From positions 1 to 41,267 of the forward strand of contig USFB01000013.1 in NCBI GenBank assembly GCA_900553895.1: 41,267 nt of DNA. Reading direction: 5' to 3'. Source of the stretch: an uncultured bacterium (GTDB lineage Bacteria; Cyanobacteriota; Vampirovibrionia; Gastranaerophilales; Gastranaerophilaceae). A program made the position numbers and the translations under genes. Below the pieces are notes generated by a model, which did no database searches, was not told the origin of the DNA, and saw only the letters and a list, made by a program, of their open reading frames with translations. Positions 31,794-40,773 of the stretch are shown here, one piece after another (the first letter of the stretch is position 1; each line of letters starts with the position of its first letter).

Positions 31794-31894
31794 GTCGTTA
31801 AGATTTTAGTTATTGTCTATAACAAACAACGTTCAAAATTGAAAATATTTTATACGAACTTAACGTCTTAACGACTCAATGACTTAAAGACTCC
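31794..31894. repeat. Dispersed inverted-repeat element
   Basis: GTCGTTAAGA (31794-31803) and TCTTAACGAC (31866-31875) face each other. The right end matches, in reverse complement, the element at 2831-2891. It fills most of the 160-base gap after lysC. Confidence 0.65.
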
Positions 31895-31947
31895 AAAAAA
31901 ATGAACAATTCCACTCCCACCATCGTTATATAAATAGAGAGGTTATC

Positions 31948-32421
31948 ATGAAAAAAATATTATTAACAACACTGGCACTTTTAATAGTAAGTTTGTCGGT
32001 ATTAGCAGACGATAGGCAAGGTGCTTTAAACTTTTTTAACGGTTATATAAAAGCTGCTAATACTTATAGTCCTACAGTCACTGAGATGTATTCCCCAAAC
32101 GCTAAAATCATCAGACAAGTTGTAAAACCTGATGGTACAACTCAGAATGTGAGTACAGATACAGCAACCTATATTAGACAAATGAAGTTAGGACAGGCTG
32201 GTGCAAAACTTAAACATTATACAAACAGTTATTCTAATATAACTGTAGCCCCATTGGGTAACGATAAGTACAAGGTTTCATCCCTAAGACAACCTTCTGG
32301 AGAAAATTATAAACTAAAAACTTATATGATAGTTCAAAAACAACCGAACGGTAAGTTTATTATTACTGAAGAAATGATGCAAACAAAAGTTCAAACGTTT
32401 CTCAAATATGCAAAAAATTAA
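31948..32421 (+). CDS. Secreted NTF2-like protein, unknown
   Basis: 157 residues with a GAGAGG site. A Sec signal peptide spans residues 1-20 (MKKILLTTLALLIVSLSVLA, cleavage before DDR). The mature part (DRQGALNFFNGYIKAANTYS, then SPNAKII, and C-terminal YKVSSLRQP and FIITEEMMQTK) has the strand-helix order of the SnoaL/NTF2-like fold, often a ligand-binding or enzymatic cone. It would act in the periplasm. It stands alone between lysC and the SulP gene. Ligand unknown. Confidence 0.6.
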   Translation: MKKILLTTLALLIVSLSVLADDRQGALNFFNGYIKAANTYSPTVTEMYSPNAKIIRQVVKPDGTTQNVSTDTATYIRQMKLGQAGAKLKHYTNSYSNITVAPLGNDKYKVSSLRQPSGENYKLKTYMIVQKQPNGKFIITEEMMQTKVQTFLKYAKN

Positions 32422-32511
32422 TTTGAGCGGTATGCCATTGCGCGAAACTTAAAGTTAGATTTTTTACCGTACAGCAGTGCCCACAAAGGGTAAGGAGATA
32501 AGGTCATATTT

Positions 32512-32545
32512 AATCATGTTTCTATGTTATTATAGAAACATGATT
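32512..32545 (+). promoter_or_regulatory. Palindrome over the -10 box and start codon of the SulP gene
   Basis: AATCATGTTTCTA (32512-32524) and TAGAAACATGATT (32533-32545) are perfect 13-base arms with an 8-base centre. The centre and right arm contain the extended -10 box TGTTATTAT (32525-32533), which ends 6 bases before the ATG at 32540. This fits an operator for a dimeric repressor, or an RNA hairpin if transcription starts upstream. Confidence 0.6.
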
Positions 32546-34153
32546 AAAACACGTTTAAAAATCCTTACAGGAGATATTCTGGGAAGTCTGAACTCTGCAA
32601 TAGTAGCACTTCCGCAAGCGCTAGCATTTGGGGTTGCAACAGGTTTTGGAGCAAGTGCCGGAGTTTGGGGTGCGATTATTTTATGTATGATAGCCGGGCT
32701 TATTGGGGGGAAAATCCCATTGGTTTCTGGAATTACAGGACCCATTACAATTGTTATTGCATCAATTATGCACGCGCTTAATGCAGACATTTCCTCTGTA
32801 ATTTTGGTAATTTTTATGGCAGGAATTTTGCAAATAATTTTAGCCTTAACTTCACTTCCCACAATCGTAAAATATGTTCCATATCCTGTAATTTCAGGGT
32901 TTATGAACGGTATTGGCGTAATTATTATCTTGATGCAATTAAATCCGCTAATCGGCTGTCCCGTAATGTCGAATACGATTAACAGTATCGGCGCGTTTTT
33001 TCATAACTTGCACAACATAAATACAGATGCACTGCTAATCGGTAGTTTGACGCTTGCGATTGTGTTTGCGGTCCCAAAAAGATTTAATAAAATAATCCCT
33101 TCTCAAGCGATTGCACTTGTAATTTGTACTTTAGTATCAATAAAGATGGGATTAAATGTAGAAAGAATTTCTGAAATTTCTTTAAATATGCCTGCTTTAA
33201 CGCTTCCAAAAGCAGGTTTACACGAGGTTATCACATATTTTCATTATGCTGTAACTTTAGCAATTGTTTTATCCGCGGAAAGTTTGCTAACAGTGCTTGT
33301 TGCAGATTCTTTAATAAAAACAAAAACATCTTCTCGCAATATGCTTTTGGGACAAGGTTTTGGGAATATTGTTTGCGCATTATCAGGCGCACTTCCGGGT
33401 TCAGCAGCTACAATGCGAACGGTTGCCGCAATAAATACAGGCTCTACAACAAGAATAACGGCAGTTATCAATCCATTAATTTTACTGTTTTTATTGTTTC
33501 AATTATCCGAATTTGTAGCCCAAATCCCGCTTGCAGTATTGGCAGGGATTTTAATTAAAATCGGCTATGATATTATTGATGTTAAACTTCTTAAAGTAAT
33601 CAAATTCGCACCGAAGGACGATTTGTACGTTCTATGCTTGGTCTTTATTTTGACCGTATTTTATAACCTTATTGTTGCTGTTGGAGCAGGTATAACGTGT
33701 GCAGCACTTCTTTATGCGAAAAGATCTGCTGATAGTGCAAAACTTGTACACAAGACGGTTTATGATAAAGATATCGCTAAATTAGAAAAACATTTGGATA
33801 AAGATTACAAACATAAAATCCGAGTTGTGCACATTGACGGACAATTTTTCTTCGGTTCAGCTACACAACTGGTTTCACAATTTGAAGATATTTGGGGAAC
33901 GAAGTATTTGATTTTGGATTACTCATCCGATGCAAAACTGGATATTTCTGCAATTTTTGCGTTGGAAGATATTATTATAAGGTTAAAAGCACAAGGAATC
34001 AAAACTCTTTTGGTTTTAAATTCAGATGCTGTATTTAAGCAACTAGAAGAACACCAAATAGTATCACAACTGGGCGAAAAACATGTTTTCTTCAAGGAAC
34101 TTGATGCGATTAATTATGCCAAAAATTGTTTAAAAAGAAATATCAGGTGTTAA
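32540..34153 (+). CDS. SulP family anion transporter with STAS domain
   Basis: 537 residues from the ATG at 32540 (MIKTRLKILTGDILGSLNSA); the upstream in-frame ATG at 32477 lies before the promoter. The membrane part has the SLC26/SulP pattern, with PQALAFGVATGFGASAGVWG (sulfate transporter signature region) near residues 25-45, GITGPITIVIASI, and 12-14 membrane segments. Residues ~425-530 are a cytoplasmic STAS domain (IRVVHIDGQFFFGSATQL, then LDYSSDAKLDISAIFALED). Substrate may be sulfate, bicarbonate or another anion. Control by the palindrome at 32512-32545 is inferred. Confidence 0.85.
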   Translation: MIKTRLKILTGDILGSLNSAIVALPQALAFGVATGFGASAGVWGAIILCMIAGLIGGKIPLVSGITGPITIVIASIMHALNADISSVILVIFMAGILQIILALTSLPTIVKYVPYPVISGFMNGIGVIIILMQLNPLIGCPVMSNTINSIGAFFHNLHNINTDALLIGSLTLAIVFAVPKRFNKIIPSQAIALVICTLVSIKMGLNVERISEISLNMPALTLPKAGLHEVITYFHYAVTLAIVLSAESLLTVLVADSLIKTKTSSRNMLLGQGFGNIVCALSGALPGSAATMRTVAAINTGSTTRITAVINPLILLFLLFQLSEFVAQIPLAVLAGILIKIGYDIIDVKLLKVIKFAPKDDLYVLCLVFILTVFYNLIVAVGAGITCAALLYAKRSADSAKLVHKTVYDKDIAKLEKHLDKDYKHKIRVVHIDGQFFFGSATQLVSQFEDIWGTKYLILDYSSDAKLDISAIFALEDIIIRLKAQGIKTLLVLNSDAVFKQLEEHQIVSQLGEKHVFFKELDAINYAKNCLKRNIRC

Positions 34154-34215
34154 ATTGTTTGAAAGTTTGAACACTACCGGCTTTATTAGTCATTAACGGC
34201 GGGGTACAAGTATTT

Positions 34216-35583
34216 TTAACCGTTTACAACTTGAAATAAAGCATTTACAACAACAGGATCCCATTTGATACCTGCTTCTGATTTAATCACCGCTAAAGCT
34301 TCATCTTTATCCATGGCTTTTCTATAAGAACGGTCAGATGTCATAGCTGTATAAGCATCTGCAACTGCAATGATTCTTGAACCAAATGGAATAGAATTGC
34401 CTTTCAAACCTTCAGGCTCACCACCGCCATCCCAACGTTCTTTGTGGTAATGAATATAAGGAATAACTTCTGACAAGAAATTAATATTCATAAGCAAGTT
34501 TACACCAACATTCGGATGGTTTTGCAATTTTTCCCATTCTTCTTTTGAAAGTTTACCTTTGTTTGTGAACAAAGATTCAGGAAGAGTAATTTTACCGATA
34601 TTCTGTAACAGACCTGCGTAATAAACCAAATCAGTTGTTTTTTCATTTAAACCAAGTTGGCGACAAAGTTTGCGAGAAAGCTCGGCTGTGTTTTGAGAGT
34701 GTGCAACTTTGTATTGACCTTTTTCGTCAACCGCTTTTGCCAATCTTTCAACAAACGCTTGTTGCTGAACTCCTAAGTCACCGATAAGTGCAGTTAATTC
34801 TGCTCTTTGGTGTTGCAATTCTTCTGCCATAACATCTTCTGAGGCAATCAAAGCGTTTGTTTCATCAATTGTTTTTTGCAAGTGCATTGATGTACCAAAC
34901 AAACGTCCAATTGTTTCAAGAAGATTCATATAAGCACGTTTAATAGTCTTTTCTTTGTAGTTTTCAATTACAATTACACCAACTACATGCGCATTGTTGT
35001 GCATCGGAACAACCGCCAATGATTTAACGTCAAATTCCTTCAACTCATATTTTGGAGTAAAGTTATCAATATTTGTGATATCTTTAATTTGCACTGTTTC
35101 AAGAGTCTTGAATGCTTTAACAATGATTGATTTGTCGTCCTCTGCATAGCTCAATTTCTTTGCATAAATATCTTCATCAAATTCTATTGAAGAGCCTGCA
35201 AGTCCTAAAATCTTGTTTTCGATATTCAAACCTTTTGTGAATTCTTTTGTCAGGTAAATATGACATGCATCAACATCAAGAATTTGAGTCAACGTTTTTG
35301 CAATAGAATTATAAACAACATACTCATCCTGAGAGTTAAAGCCTAAAACACAAAGCGTGTTATCAAGAGAATAAATAGACACAAGCTCTTTTAGTTGTGA
35401 TTTAAGTTTGGTTGTTTTATCTTTGACATCCTTGCCGATTTTATTAGCCAAATCTTCTGATATTAGGTACTCGGAAATGAAGTCGCCCAAGTTTAGAGCA
35501 AAAATTTCTTCAAGCGGATCATCTTCCATCAAGTCGATTGAGCGGCTGAAGAGTGATGCACCTAATTCTTCTTTATCTGTCAT
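34216..35583 (-). CDS. GAF domain plus degenerate HD-GYP domain protein
   Basis: 455 residues with a GGAAGG site. An N-terminal helical segment precedes a GAF domain (about 65-225; VLGFNSQDEYVVYNSIAKTL, SLAVVPMHNNAHVVGVIVIE). A short coiled coil and an HD-GYP-like domain (about 275-450) follow. Standard HD-GYP enzymes degrade cyclic di-GMP with HD metal ligands. Here HDIGK is replaced by QNIGK (Q327, N328), HHER by HKER in YHKERWDG, and GYP by GEP. Several metal ligands are therefore lost and catalysis is doubtful; it is more likely a sensor, scaffold or binding protein. The GAF ligand is unknown. Confidence 0.8.
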   Translation of the reverse strand: MTDKEELGASLFSRSIDLMEDDPLEEIFALNLGDFISEYLISEDLANKIGKDVKDKTTKLKSQLKELVSIYSLDNTLCVLGFNSQDEYVVYNSIAKTLTQILDVDACHIYLTKEFTKGLNIENKILGLAGSSIEFDEDIYAKKLSYAEDDKSIIVKAFKTLETVQIKDITNIDNFTPKYELKEFDVKSLAVVPMHNNAHVVGVIVIENYKEKTIKRAYMNLLETIGRLFGTSMHLQKTIDETNALIASEDVMAEELQHQRAELTALIGDLGVQQQAFVERLAKAVDEKGQYKVAHSQNTAELSRKLCRQLGLNEKTTDLVYYAGLLQNIGKITLPESLFTNKGKLSKEEWEKLQNHPNVGVNLLMNINFLSEVIPYIHYHKERWDGGGEPEGLKGNSIPFGSRIIAVADAYTAMTSDRSYRKAMDKDEALAVIKSEAGIKWDPVVVNALFQVVNG

Positions 35584-35753
35584 AATATTCCTTCCTACAA
35601 AATAAAAATCTTCTTATGTCATGTATAACGGCATAAATTTTAAAAACTTTAATGTTTTTTGAAAATTTTATACTTTAGTTGTAGATAAGTTATACTTAAT
35701 GCCGAAAATAGGAGGATATAACACTTTACAAAACTTAATAAATGTTGTTTTTT

Positions 35754-36335
35754 TTACGAAAAATCTAATTTTTTGACTATTTTTTCAAAATCACCCATGC
35801 CATTCATAAAAATCGTACCGTTTTTGGAAATATTAATTTCAACTTTATTTGTGTATTTCTTTAAAATATCTTCATTGTATCTGTTCGTTAAGAAATGATA
35901 ACGTTGATTGCTAGAACCGCACCAAGGACGAGAATAATCTATCTTATCTGCTTCAAACGCCCCATCAATCAATAAATCAATATTCTCCAGTAGTGTTTTA
36001 TTTTCATCTATAAGTTGCAATTCTTCAAACAGTCCGCCAGTAAAGCATAAAACTCCAAGCCCCGTTTCTTTTACTGCTTTAGCAATAATTCCCAAAGCTT
36101 CTGCCTGCTCAAAAGGTTCACCGCCTAAAAACGTCACACCCTCAATATTCTTTTGTTTTTTTATGTCAGAAATAATGTCATTGACATCGTACAAAATACC
36201 GCCCGAATGTGACCACGTATGAACAGCTTGACAACCTCTGCAGTGTCTTGAGCAACCTTGTACCCAAATACAATAACGAGTTTCAGGTCCTTCAACTTTT
36301 GTATTTTTTAAAATATTAAAAACGCGAAGTTTCAT
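35754..36335 (-). CDS. nrdG: NrdG-like radical SAM activating protein
   Basis: 193 residues. CSRHCRGC (C28, C32, C35) is the CX3CX2C motif that binds a [4Fe-4S] cluster and SAM, followed by HTWSHSGG, typical of anaerobic ribonucleotide reductase activases, and FLGGEPFEQ. Such proteins generate a glycyl radical on a partner enzyme. No NrdD or pyruvate formate-lyase is in the window, so the target is assumed. It overlaps the HhH gene by 4 bases (ATGA) and so is co-translated with it. This implies anaerobic or microaerobic life. The exact paralog (NrdG versus another activase) is not settled. Confidence 0.75.
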   Translation of the reverse strand: MKLRVFNILKNTKVEGPETRYCIWVQGCSRHCRGCQAVHTWSHSGGILYDVNDIISDIKKQKNIEGVTFLGGEPFEQAEALGIIAKAVKETGLGVLCFTGGLFEELQLIDENKTLLENIDLLIDGAFEADKIDYSRPWCGSSNQRYHFLTNRYNEDILKKYTNKVEINISKNGTIFMNGMGDFEKIVKKLDFS

Positions 36336-37087
36336 AAATCCACATGTCTTTCTTGGTATTTTTCAATTTTAACCGAACCTTGCATTTTATTAACACAAAT
36401 CAAATCTTTTAATTGATTTTCCATATGGGGTTTAAGTTTCAAATATAAAAACACTTCGTGAGTATTTTTAAATCCGCCAATTTCTTCACGCTTTTTAATA
36501 AGCTTTTTTGCCATAACGATACTAATCCCGGGAAGTGCAGTTATTTCAACTTCGGAAGCATTATTTATATCTGTTTTTTCTTTTAGTTTCATGCTACTCG
36601 CCGTATTTTCATTTTTTAAAAATACGGTTTGAATACTGCTTTGTTTTTCTATTATTGTCAGTTGATATAGCCTGCAGTCATCTTTAAGTCCATCATATGT
36701 TTTTGTGTGGTCAAAGTTTCTGCAAAACAAATTCCAAACATCAACCTGGTTGTGCACTTTTGAAGATACGATTCTAAAGGTTCGGTAATTCCCAAATTTT
36801 TCTCTGCAAGTGATTGTAACTCCATCAGCTCCAAGAGATAGCGAACAATTTTTATTGGAAAGTTTTAAATTTTTCCAAATATCTGTATAAGGTGATAAAT
36901 AAATTTGCGCAGAGCTTAACGCAATTTGACGTACCATTTCTTCATCCGGGGTGTGCGCATTTTTGCGTATATTAATATAAATCAAATAGCACACAATCCC
37001 GATAACAGAAATTATAATTGCAGGAATCGGATATATAAAAAAGCAATAAATCAATCCGATTACAACTGTGCCAATCAAAAGTTCCAT
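36332..37087 (-). CDS. Membrane protein with C-terminal helix-hairpin-helix (ComEA-like)
   Basis: 251 residues from the ATG at 37087, which has a GGAG site. Residues ~1-42 are two hydrophobic segments (LLIGTVVIGLIYCFFI; AIIISVIGIVCYLIYI). A soluble mixed domain of unknown type follows (~50-165). Residues ~175-235 have NNASEVEITALPGISIVMAK, then KREEIGGF and then LKLKPHMENQL, the double HhH pattern of ComEA and related DNA-binding proteins. Whether the HhH part faces the cytoplasm or periplasm is unclear. It lies between lptG and nrdG and overlaps nrdG; a link to natural competence is only a family-based guess. Confidence 0.65.
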   Translation of the reverse strand: MELLIGTVVIGLIYCFFIYPIPAIIISVIGIVCYLIYINIRKNAHTPDEEMVRQIALSSAQIYLSPYTDIWKNLKLSNKNCSLSLGADGVTITCREKFGNYRTFRIVSSKVHNQVDVWNLFCRNFDHTKTYDGLKDDCRLYQLTIIEKQSSIQTVFLKNENTASSMKLKEKTDINNASEVEITALPGISIVMAKKLIKKREEIGGFKNTHEVFLYLKLKPHMENQLKDLICVNKMQGSVKIEKYQERHVDL

Positions 37088-37099
37088 AAGCAACTCCGC

Positions 37100-38227
37100 C
37101 TAGCAAATCGTAAATACTTTTCTGTAATATAATCCAACACCGATTATTGAAAGTATTATATTTGGCATAAATGCTGCTAATACAGGAGCTAGTGAACCTG
37201 CTTCCCCAAATGAAATAGACAATGCTCTAATTAAATAATATGCAAAAATAATCAAAATACTGAATAAGAAGCCTCTGTTATAGCGGACTCTTGGTGGAGT
37301 AATTGCAAGCGGTACACCAATTAATACAAGTACAATCGTTGTCAAAGGAAGTGCGATTTTATCAAACAAACTAATTTTTAAGATGTGTTTGTTTTCTATG
37401 TCTGATTTAGTTAAGAATTTGCACAACTGAACAAAATTATATTCGTTAGCCAAGTTTCTGTTCATTTCTTTAGATAAATCCATACCAAATTTAAGAGTCG
37501 AATCTTCGAACAAAGTTGTATCAAGAGTTTTGCCACTGTTTGTCACCGTATAGATTGCACCCTTTTGGAATTCCCAACCTTCGGCGGTAGTTGCACCTTG
37601 TCTTGCTTGCAGAATTTGAATTGTACCTTCTTTTGAAGCATCCAAAACCGTAATGTTATGTAATTGCTTGTTTGTGCAATCGCCAACATAAAATAAACGT
37701 TTTAGCAAACCGCCATCTTTAACTTCTTTAAACGTAAAATTATGCTTACCTTCCGGAATATTCTTTTTACTAAATGCATATAAAGCTAAATCTGTAGACT
37801 GTTTTGTCATAACAGGAACTACGGTTTCATTAAGAATAAAACTTACGCATGCCATAACTATTGCGAAAACAAAAATAGGTTTTGCGATACGATTTAAACC
37901 AATTCCGCAAGCTCGCATTACGGTAATTTCAGAACTCAAGCTTAAGCCGTTAAGCGTCATAACTGTTGCTAACAATACACCCATTGGAATTGTCATGACA
38001 AAAACCGCAGGTAAGTGTAAAATAATAATCAGAAATGCAATCTTAAATGGAATTCCGTACATTGAAATTTGTTTAATCAGAGTTATGAAAGTATCGGATG
38101 CAAAAATAATAGAAGTAAATACCAAAACGCCCATAATAAACATCTCGATAACTTGCTTCAAGATGTACTTATCAAGCAATTTCATGTTTCTTAATTGATA
38201 AATTAAATTTCTAAAAAAATCTTTCAT
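37100..38227 (-). CDS. lptG: LptF/LptG family LPS export permease
   Basis: 375 residues. The N-terminal membrane segments (MKLLDKYILKQVIEMFIMGV, then HLPAVFVMTIPMGVLLATVM), the LSSEITVMRACGIG coupling-helix motif and the C-terminal membrane triplet are typical of the YjgP/YjgQ permeases that, with ATPase LptB, extract lipopolysaccharide from the inner membrane. A periplasmic beta-jellyroll domain lies between. The presence of one such permease indicates an outer membrane. Assignment to LptG rather than LptF is uncertain. No partner permease is visible here. Confidence 0.85.
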   Translation of the reverse strand: MKDFFRNLIYQLRNMKLLDKYILKQVIEMFIMGVLVFTSIIFASDTFITLIKQISMYGIPFKIAFLIIILHLPAVFVMTIPMGVLLATVMTLNGLSLSSEITVMRACGIGLNRIAKPIFVFAIVMACVSFILNETVVPVMTKQSTDLALYAFSKKNIPEGKHNFTFKEVKDGGLLKRLFYVGDCTNKQLHNITVLDASKEGTIQILQARQGATTAEGWEFQKGAIYTVTNSGKTLDTTLFEDSTLKFGMDLSKEMNRNLANEYNFVQLCKFLTKSDIENKHILKISLFDKIALPLTTIVLVLIGVPLAITPPRVRYNRGFLFSILIIFAYYLIRALSISFGEAGSLAPVLAAFMPNIILSIIGVGLYYRKVFTIC

Positions 38228-38290
38228 AAGCTCAAATAAATTATAACAGAAATAAGAAGAAAAAGAAAAATTTAATTATTCATATTAAAT

Positions 38291-38329
38291 AAAAAACACG
38301 CAAAGTAGTTATCTTTGCGTGTTTTTTTT
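38291..38329 (-). terminator. Bidirectional-type terminator
   Basis: AAAACACGCAAAG and CTTTGCGTGTTTT form a perfect stem with A and T tracts on the outer sides. It ends the minus-strand coiled-coil membrane gene (38349-38816) and separates it from lptG. Confidence 0.9.
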
Positions 38330-38348
38330 ATAACTTAGACTCAATTAA

Positions 38349-38816
38349 TTATTTAGTTTCTTCAGCTTTTTCTGCACCTTCGGCTTTCGCTTCGCCTTCA
38401 GCTGGTTTAACTTCTTTCTTTTCTTCTACTTTTTTATCTTTTTTAAACCAACCTTTTATCTTTTGCCATAAAGTTTTATTTTCAGGTTTTTTATTTTCTA
38501 ATTCGGTTAATTTATTTTTAACTTCATTAAGTTCTGTTTGAATGGTTTCTTTTTCTTTTGTTAAATCTTTAATTTTCGTATCCAACTTTCCGGCTTGATG
38601 TCCTTTTACTGCGCCATAAGCCAAGCCACCAAGTGCTAATATTCCTAATGCTGTCATCCCTAACATATTAGAAGATGCTTTCTTCTTATCTTCTACCTCA
38701 GGATCATAAACCATTGGCATTGAAGAGTAATCTTCTTCCGGAGTTTGTTGCACGTTATTTTGTTGTGGCATTGTCATAGCATAATCATTTACGCCTGCAT
38801 TTTTAATTGGGTCCAT
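38349..38816 (-). CDS. Coiled-coil membrane protein, unknown
   Basis: 155 residues with a GAAGG site. The N-terminal ~45 residues are polar, with QQNNVQQTPEEDY. Residues ~50-70 are one transmembrane segment (MLGMTALGILALGGLAYGAV). A coiled coil follows (LDTKIKDLTKEKETIQTELN), then a Lys/Glu-rich, proline-containing tail that ends AEGAEKAEETK. It is a single-pass membrane protein. The family was not recognised. Its style (polar N-terminus, glycine-rich anchor, coiled coil) resembles the N-terminus of the 802-residue protein. Confidence 0.6.
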   Translation of the reverse strand: MDPIKNAGVNDYAMTMPQQNNVQQTPEEDYSSMPMVYDPEVEDKKKASSNMLGMTALGILALGGLAYGAVKGHQAGKLDTKIKDLTKEKETIQTELNEVKNKLTELENKKPENKTLWQKIKGWFKKDKKVEEKKEVKPAEGEAKAEGAEKAEETK

Positions 38817-38914
38817 TTTTACCTTCTTTCATAAATTTATTACTACACTTATTATGCCTATATAAAAACAGCTTAAGTAAAAAAGTTGTCTATTTGTAAA
38901 GAAATTGTTACATA

Positions 38915-40723
38915 TTATTTAGTGCGTTGAAAGAATTTAGCAATATCTTTATGATCAATTATATGCGAAATCGGTCTGCCATGAGGACAGGTAAAAGGTT
39001 TTTCGCATTTTCGCCAATTTCTGATAATTTCTTGCATCTGAAACATATTCAAATATGTGTTTGCTTTTACTGCTGATTTACAAGAAGTTGTAATCAAAAT
39101 CTTTTCTTCCATATTATCAATATCACCTGAAATATTTTCTAAAATATCCGCTAAAATTTCTTTCGGCGAAACCCTTGAGAGTAATTGCGGAACTTTTTTG
39201 AAAATTACTTCATGGTCTGACATAAATTCTATCCCATAACCAAATTTTTCTAATTTATCTCTATTATGCTCCAAAAGCTCTTTATCACTTGGAGAAACTT
39301 CTAATACGTCAGAAATAAACAAAAGTTGGCAGTCAATGTTTTTTGAATTCTTGAGCTTTTCATAAATATATCGTTCTTCAGCAATATGCTGATCGACAAT
39401 TTCCAATCCTTCTTCTTTTTCAATCAGAATATATGTTTTTTTGTATTGACCGATAATAATATCCTCTACTTCAGGAACGCTGGAAGCAACAAAATTTGCC
39501 TGTTCAGATTTTGAAAATTCTCTTACAACGCTTTTTTGAGGTATATCCTCAATATTCTTATTTTGTGTATTTTCAAAAACATAACCGATATTCTGTTTAT
39601 CGCTAATGTAAACATCATCAGAAGATTTAGGTTGAAAACTTGGTATACGCACCTGATTTACAACCTGCAATTGCTGTACTTCTTCTTGAACCTCATTTGC
39701 AACTTGTTCTTCTGTTACTTGTGGTTGTTCTTTTTCTACATAGCCTGAAAGTGCCATATCTATTGCTGAATGAATAAAATTAAAAATCTGATTAGGATTT
39801 TTATATCGAACTTCTTTTTTTGTCGGGTGAACATTTACATCCACATCCTCAGGCGGTATTTCCAAATTCAAAATAATAAACGGATATCTTGAACCTATCA
39901 AATTTTTGTACGCCATATCAATTGATTTTTGAAAAATCGGACATTTTACGATACGTGAATTTACGTACATATAATAATCTTTTTTGCTTGCTCTCGTATA
40001 GTCTGGAGTGCTTATTAATCCTGATATTTTAAGGTTAGAAATTCTATCTGTTTTAAGAACTGGACGTAAATTCTTGAGAACTTCATCAGAAAAAACTTCT
40101 TTTACAGTTTGTCCTAAATCATTTTGTCCTGTCGTTTTTAGGGTTGTTTTACCGTTATTTTTAAGCTCAAATGCAACATCAGGATGAGTCAAAGCTAATG
40201 ACTGAATAAGTTCGTTTATGTAAGCAAATTCCGTTTTTGGAGATTTTAAGAACTTTAACCTTGCAGGAAGATTATAGAACAAATCCTTGATATCCATAAT
40301 TGTGCCTATTGCACAACCTGTTTGAGCTTTTTTAACTTCCGAATTTTCACACTCAACTTTTGTTCCATAATCAAAGTCTTTTGTTCTTGTTATACAAGTC
40401 AATTTTGAAATTGAAATAATACTTGCTAAAGCTTCGCCTCTAAAGCCCATCGTTTTAACTGCATACAAGTCATCACCGGTTAAAATTTTACTTGTTGCGT
40501 GTTTAGAAAATGCTAACAAAATATCATCAGGGTGAATTCCCGAGCCGTTATCCGCTACACGTAGATTTCTGCACTCATTAGAAACTTCTATACTAATTCT
40601 TGTCGCACCTGCGTCTACTGAATTTTCAACCAACTCTTTTACAACTGAAAACGGACGTTCAATAACTTCTCCCGCTGCAATTTGGTTAATGACATTTTTT
40701 GATAGTTGAACAATTCTTCCCAA
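38915..40723 (-). CDS. mutL: DNA mismatch repair protein MutL with endonuclease motifs
   Basis: 602 residues starting with TTG, after a GAGGGG site. The GHKL ATPase half has VIERPFSVVKELVENSVDAG, DNGSGI and TMGFRGEALASI. The C-terminal half keeps the nicking-endonuclease motifs: DQHIAEERYIYE (D444; DQHA-x2-E-x4-E with A to I), SCKSAVKA and CPHGRP (C579). So this is the PMS2/EndA type MutL found in bacteria without MutH. It joins MutS to repair mismatches; mutS is not in this window. The long middle linker (about 335-430) is Gln/Val-rich and disordered. Confidence 0.95.
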   Translation of the reverse strand: MGRIVQLSKNVINQIAAGEVIERPFSVVKELVENSVDAGATRISIEVSNECRNLRVADNGSGIHPDDILLAFSKHATSKILTGDDLYAVKTMGFRGEALASIISISKLTCITRTKDFDYGTKVECENSEVKKAQTGCAIGTIMDIKDLFYNLPARLKFLKSPKTEFAYINELIQSLALTHPDVAFELKNNGKTTLKTTGQNDLGQTVKEVFSDEVLKNLRPVLKTDRISNLKISGLISTPDYTRASKKDYYMYVNSRIVKCPIFQKSIDMAYKNLIGSRYPFIILNLEIPPEDVDVNVHPTKKEVRYKNPNQIFNFIHSAIDMALSGYVEKEQPQVTEEQVANEVQEEVQQLQVVNQVRIPSFQPKSSDDVYISDKQNIGYVFENTQNKNIEDIPQKSVVREFSKSEQANFVASSVPEVEDIIIGQYKKTYILIEKEEGLEIVDQHIAEERYIYEKLKNSKNIDCQLLFISDVLEVSPSDKELLEHNRDKLEKFGYGIEFMSDHEVIFKKVPQLLSRVSPKEILADILENISGDIDNMEEKILITTSCKSAVKANTYLNMFQMQEIIRNWRKCEKPFTCPHGRPISHIIDHKDIAKFFQRTK

Positions 40724-40761
40724 ACTAAACCCCTCGACTTGTAAAGTCTTACAACATATAT

Positions 40762-40767
40762 TAGAAT
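40762..40767 (+). promoter_or_regulatory. -10 box, leaderless start of GNAT gene
   Basis: TAGAAT ends 6 bases before the ATG at 40774, and no ribosome binding site is present. It matches the spacing of the other predicted leaderless genes. Confidence 0.45.
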
Positions 40768-40773
40768 AATAAC

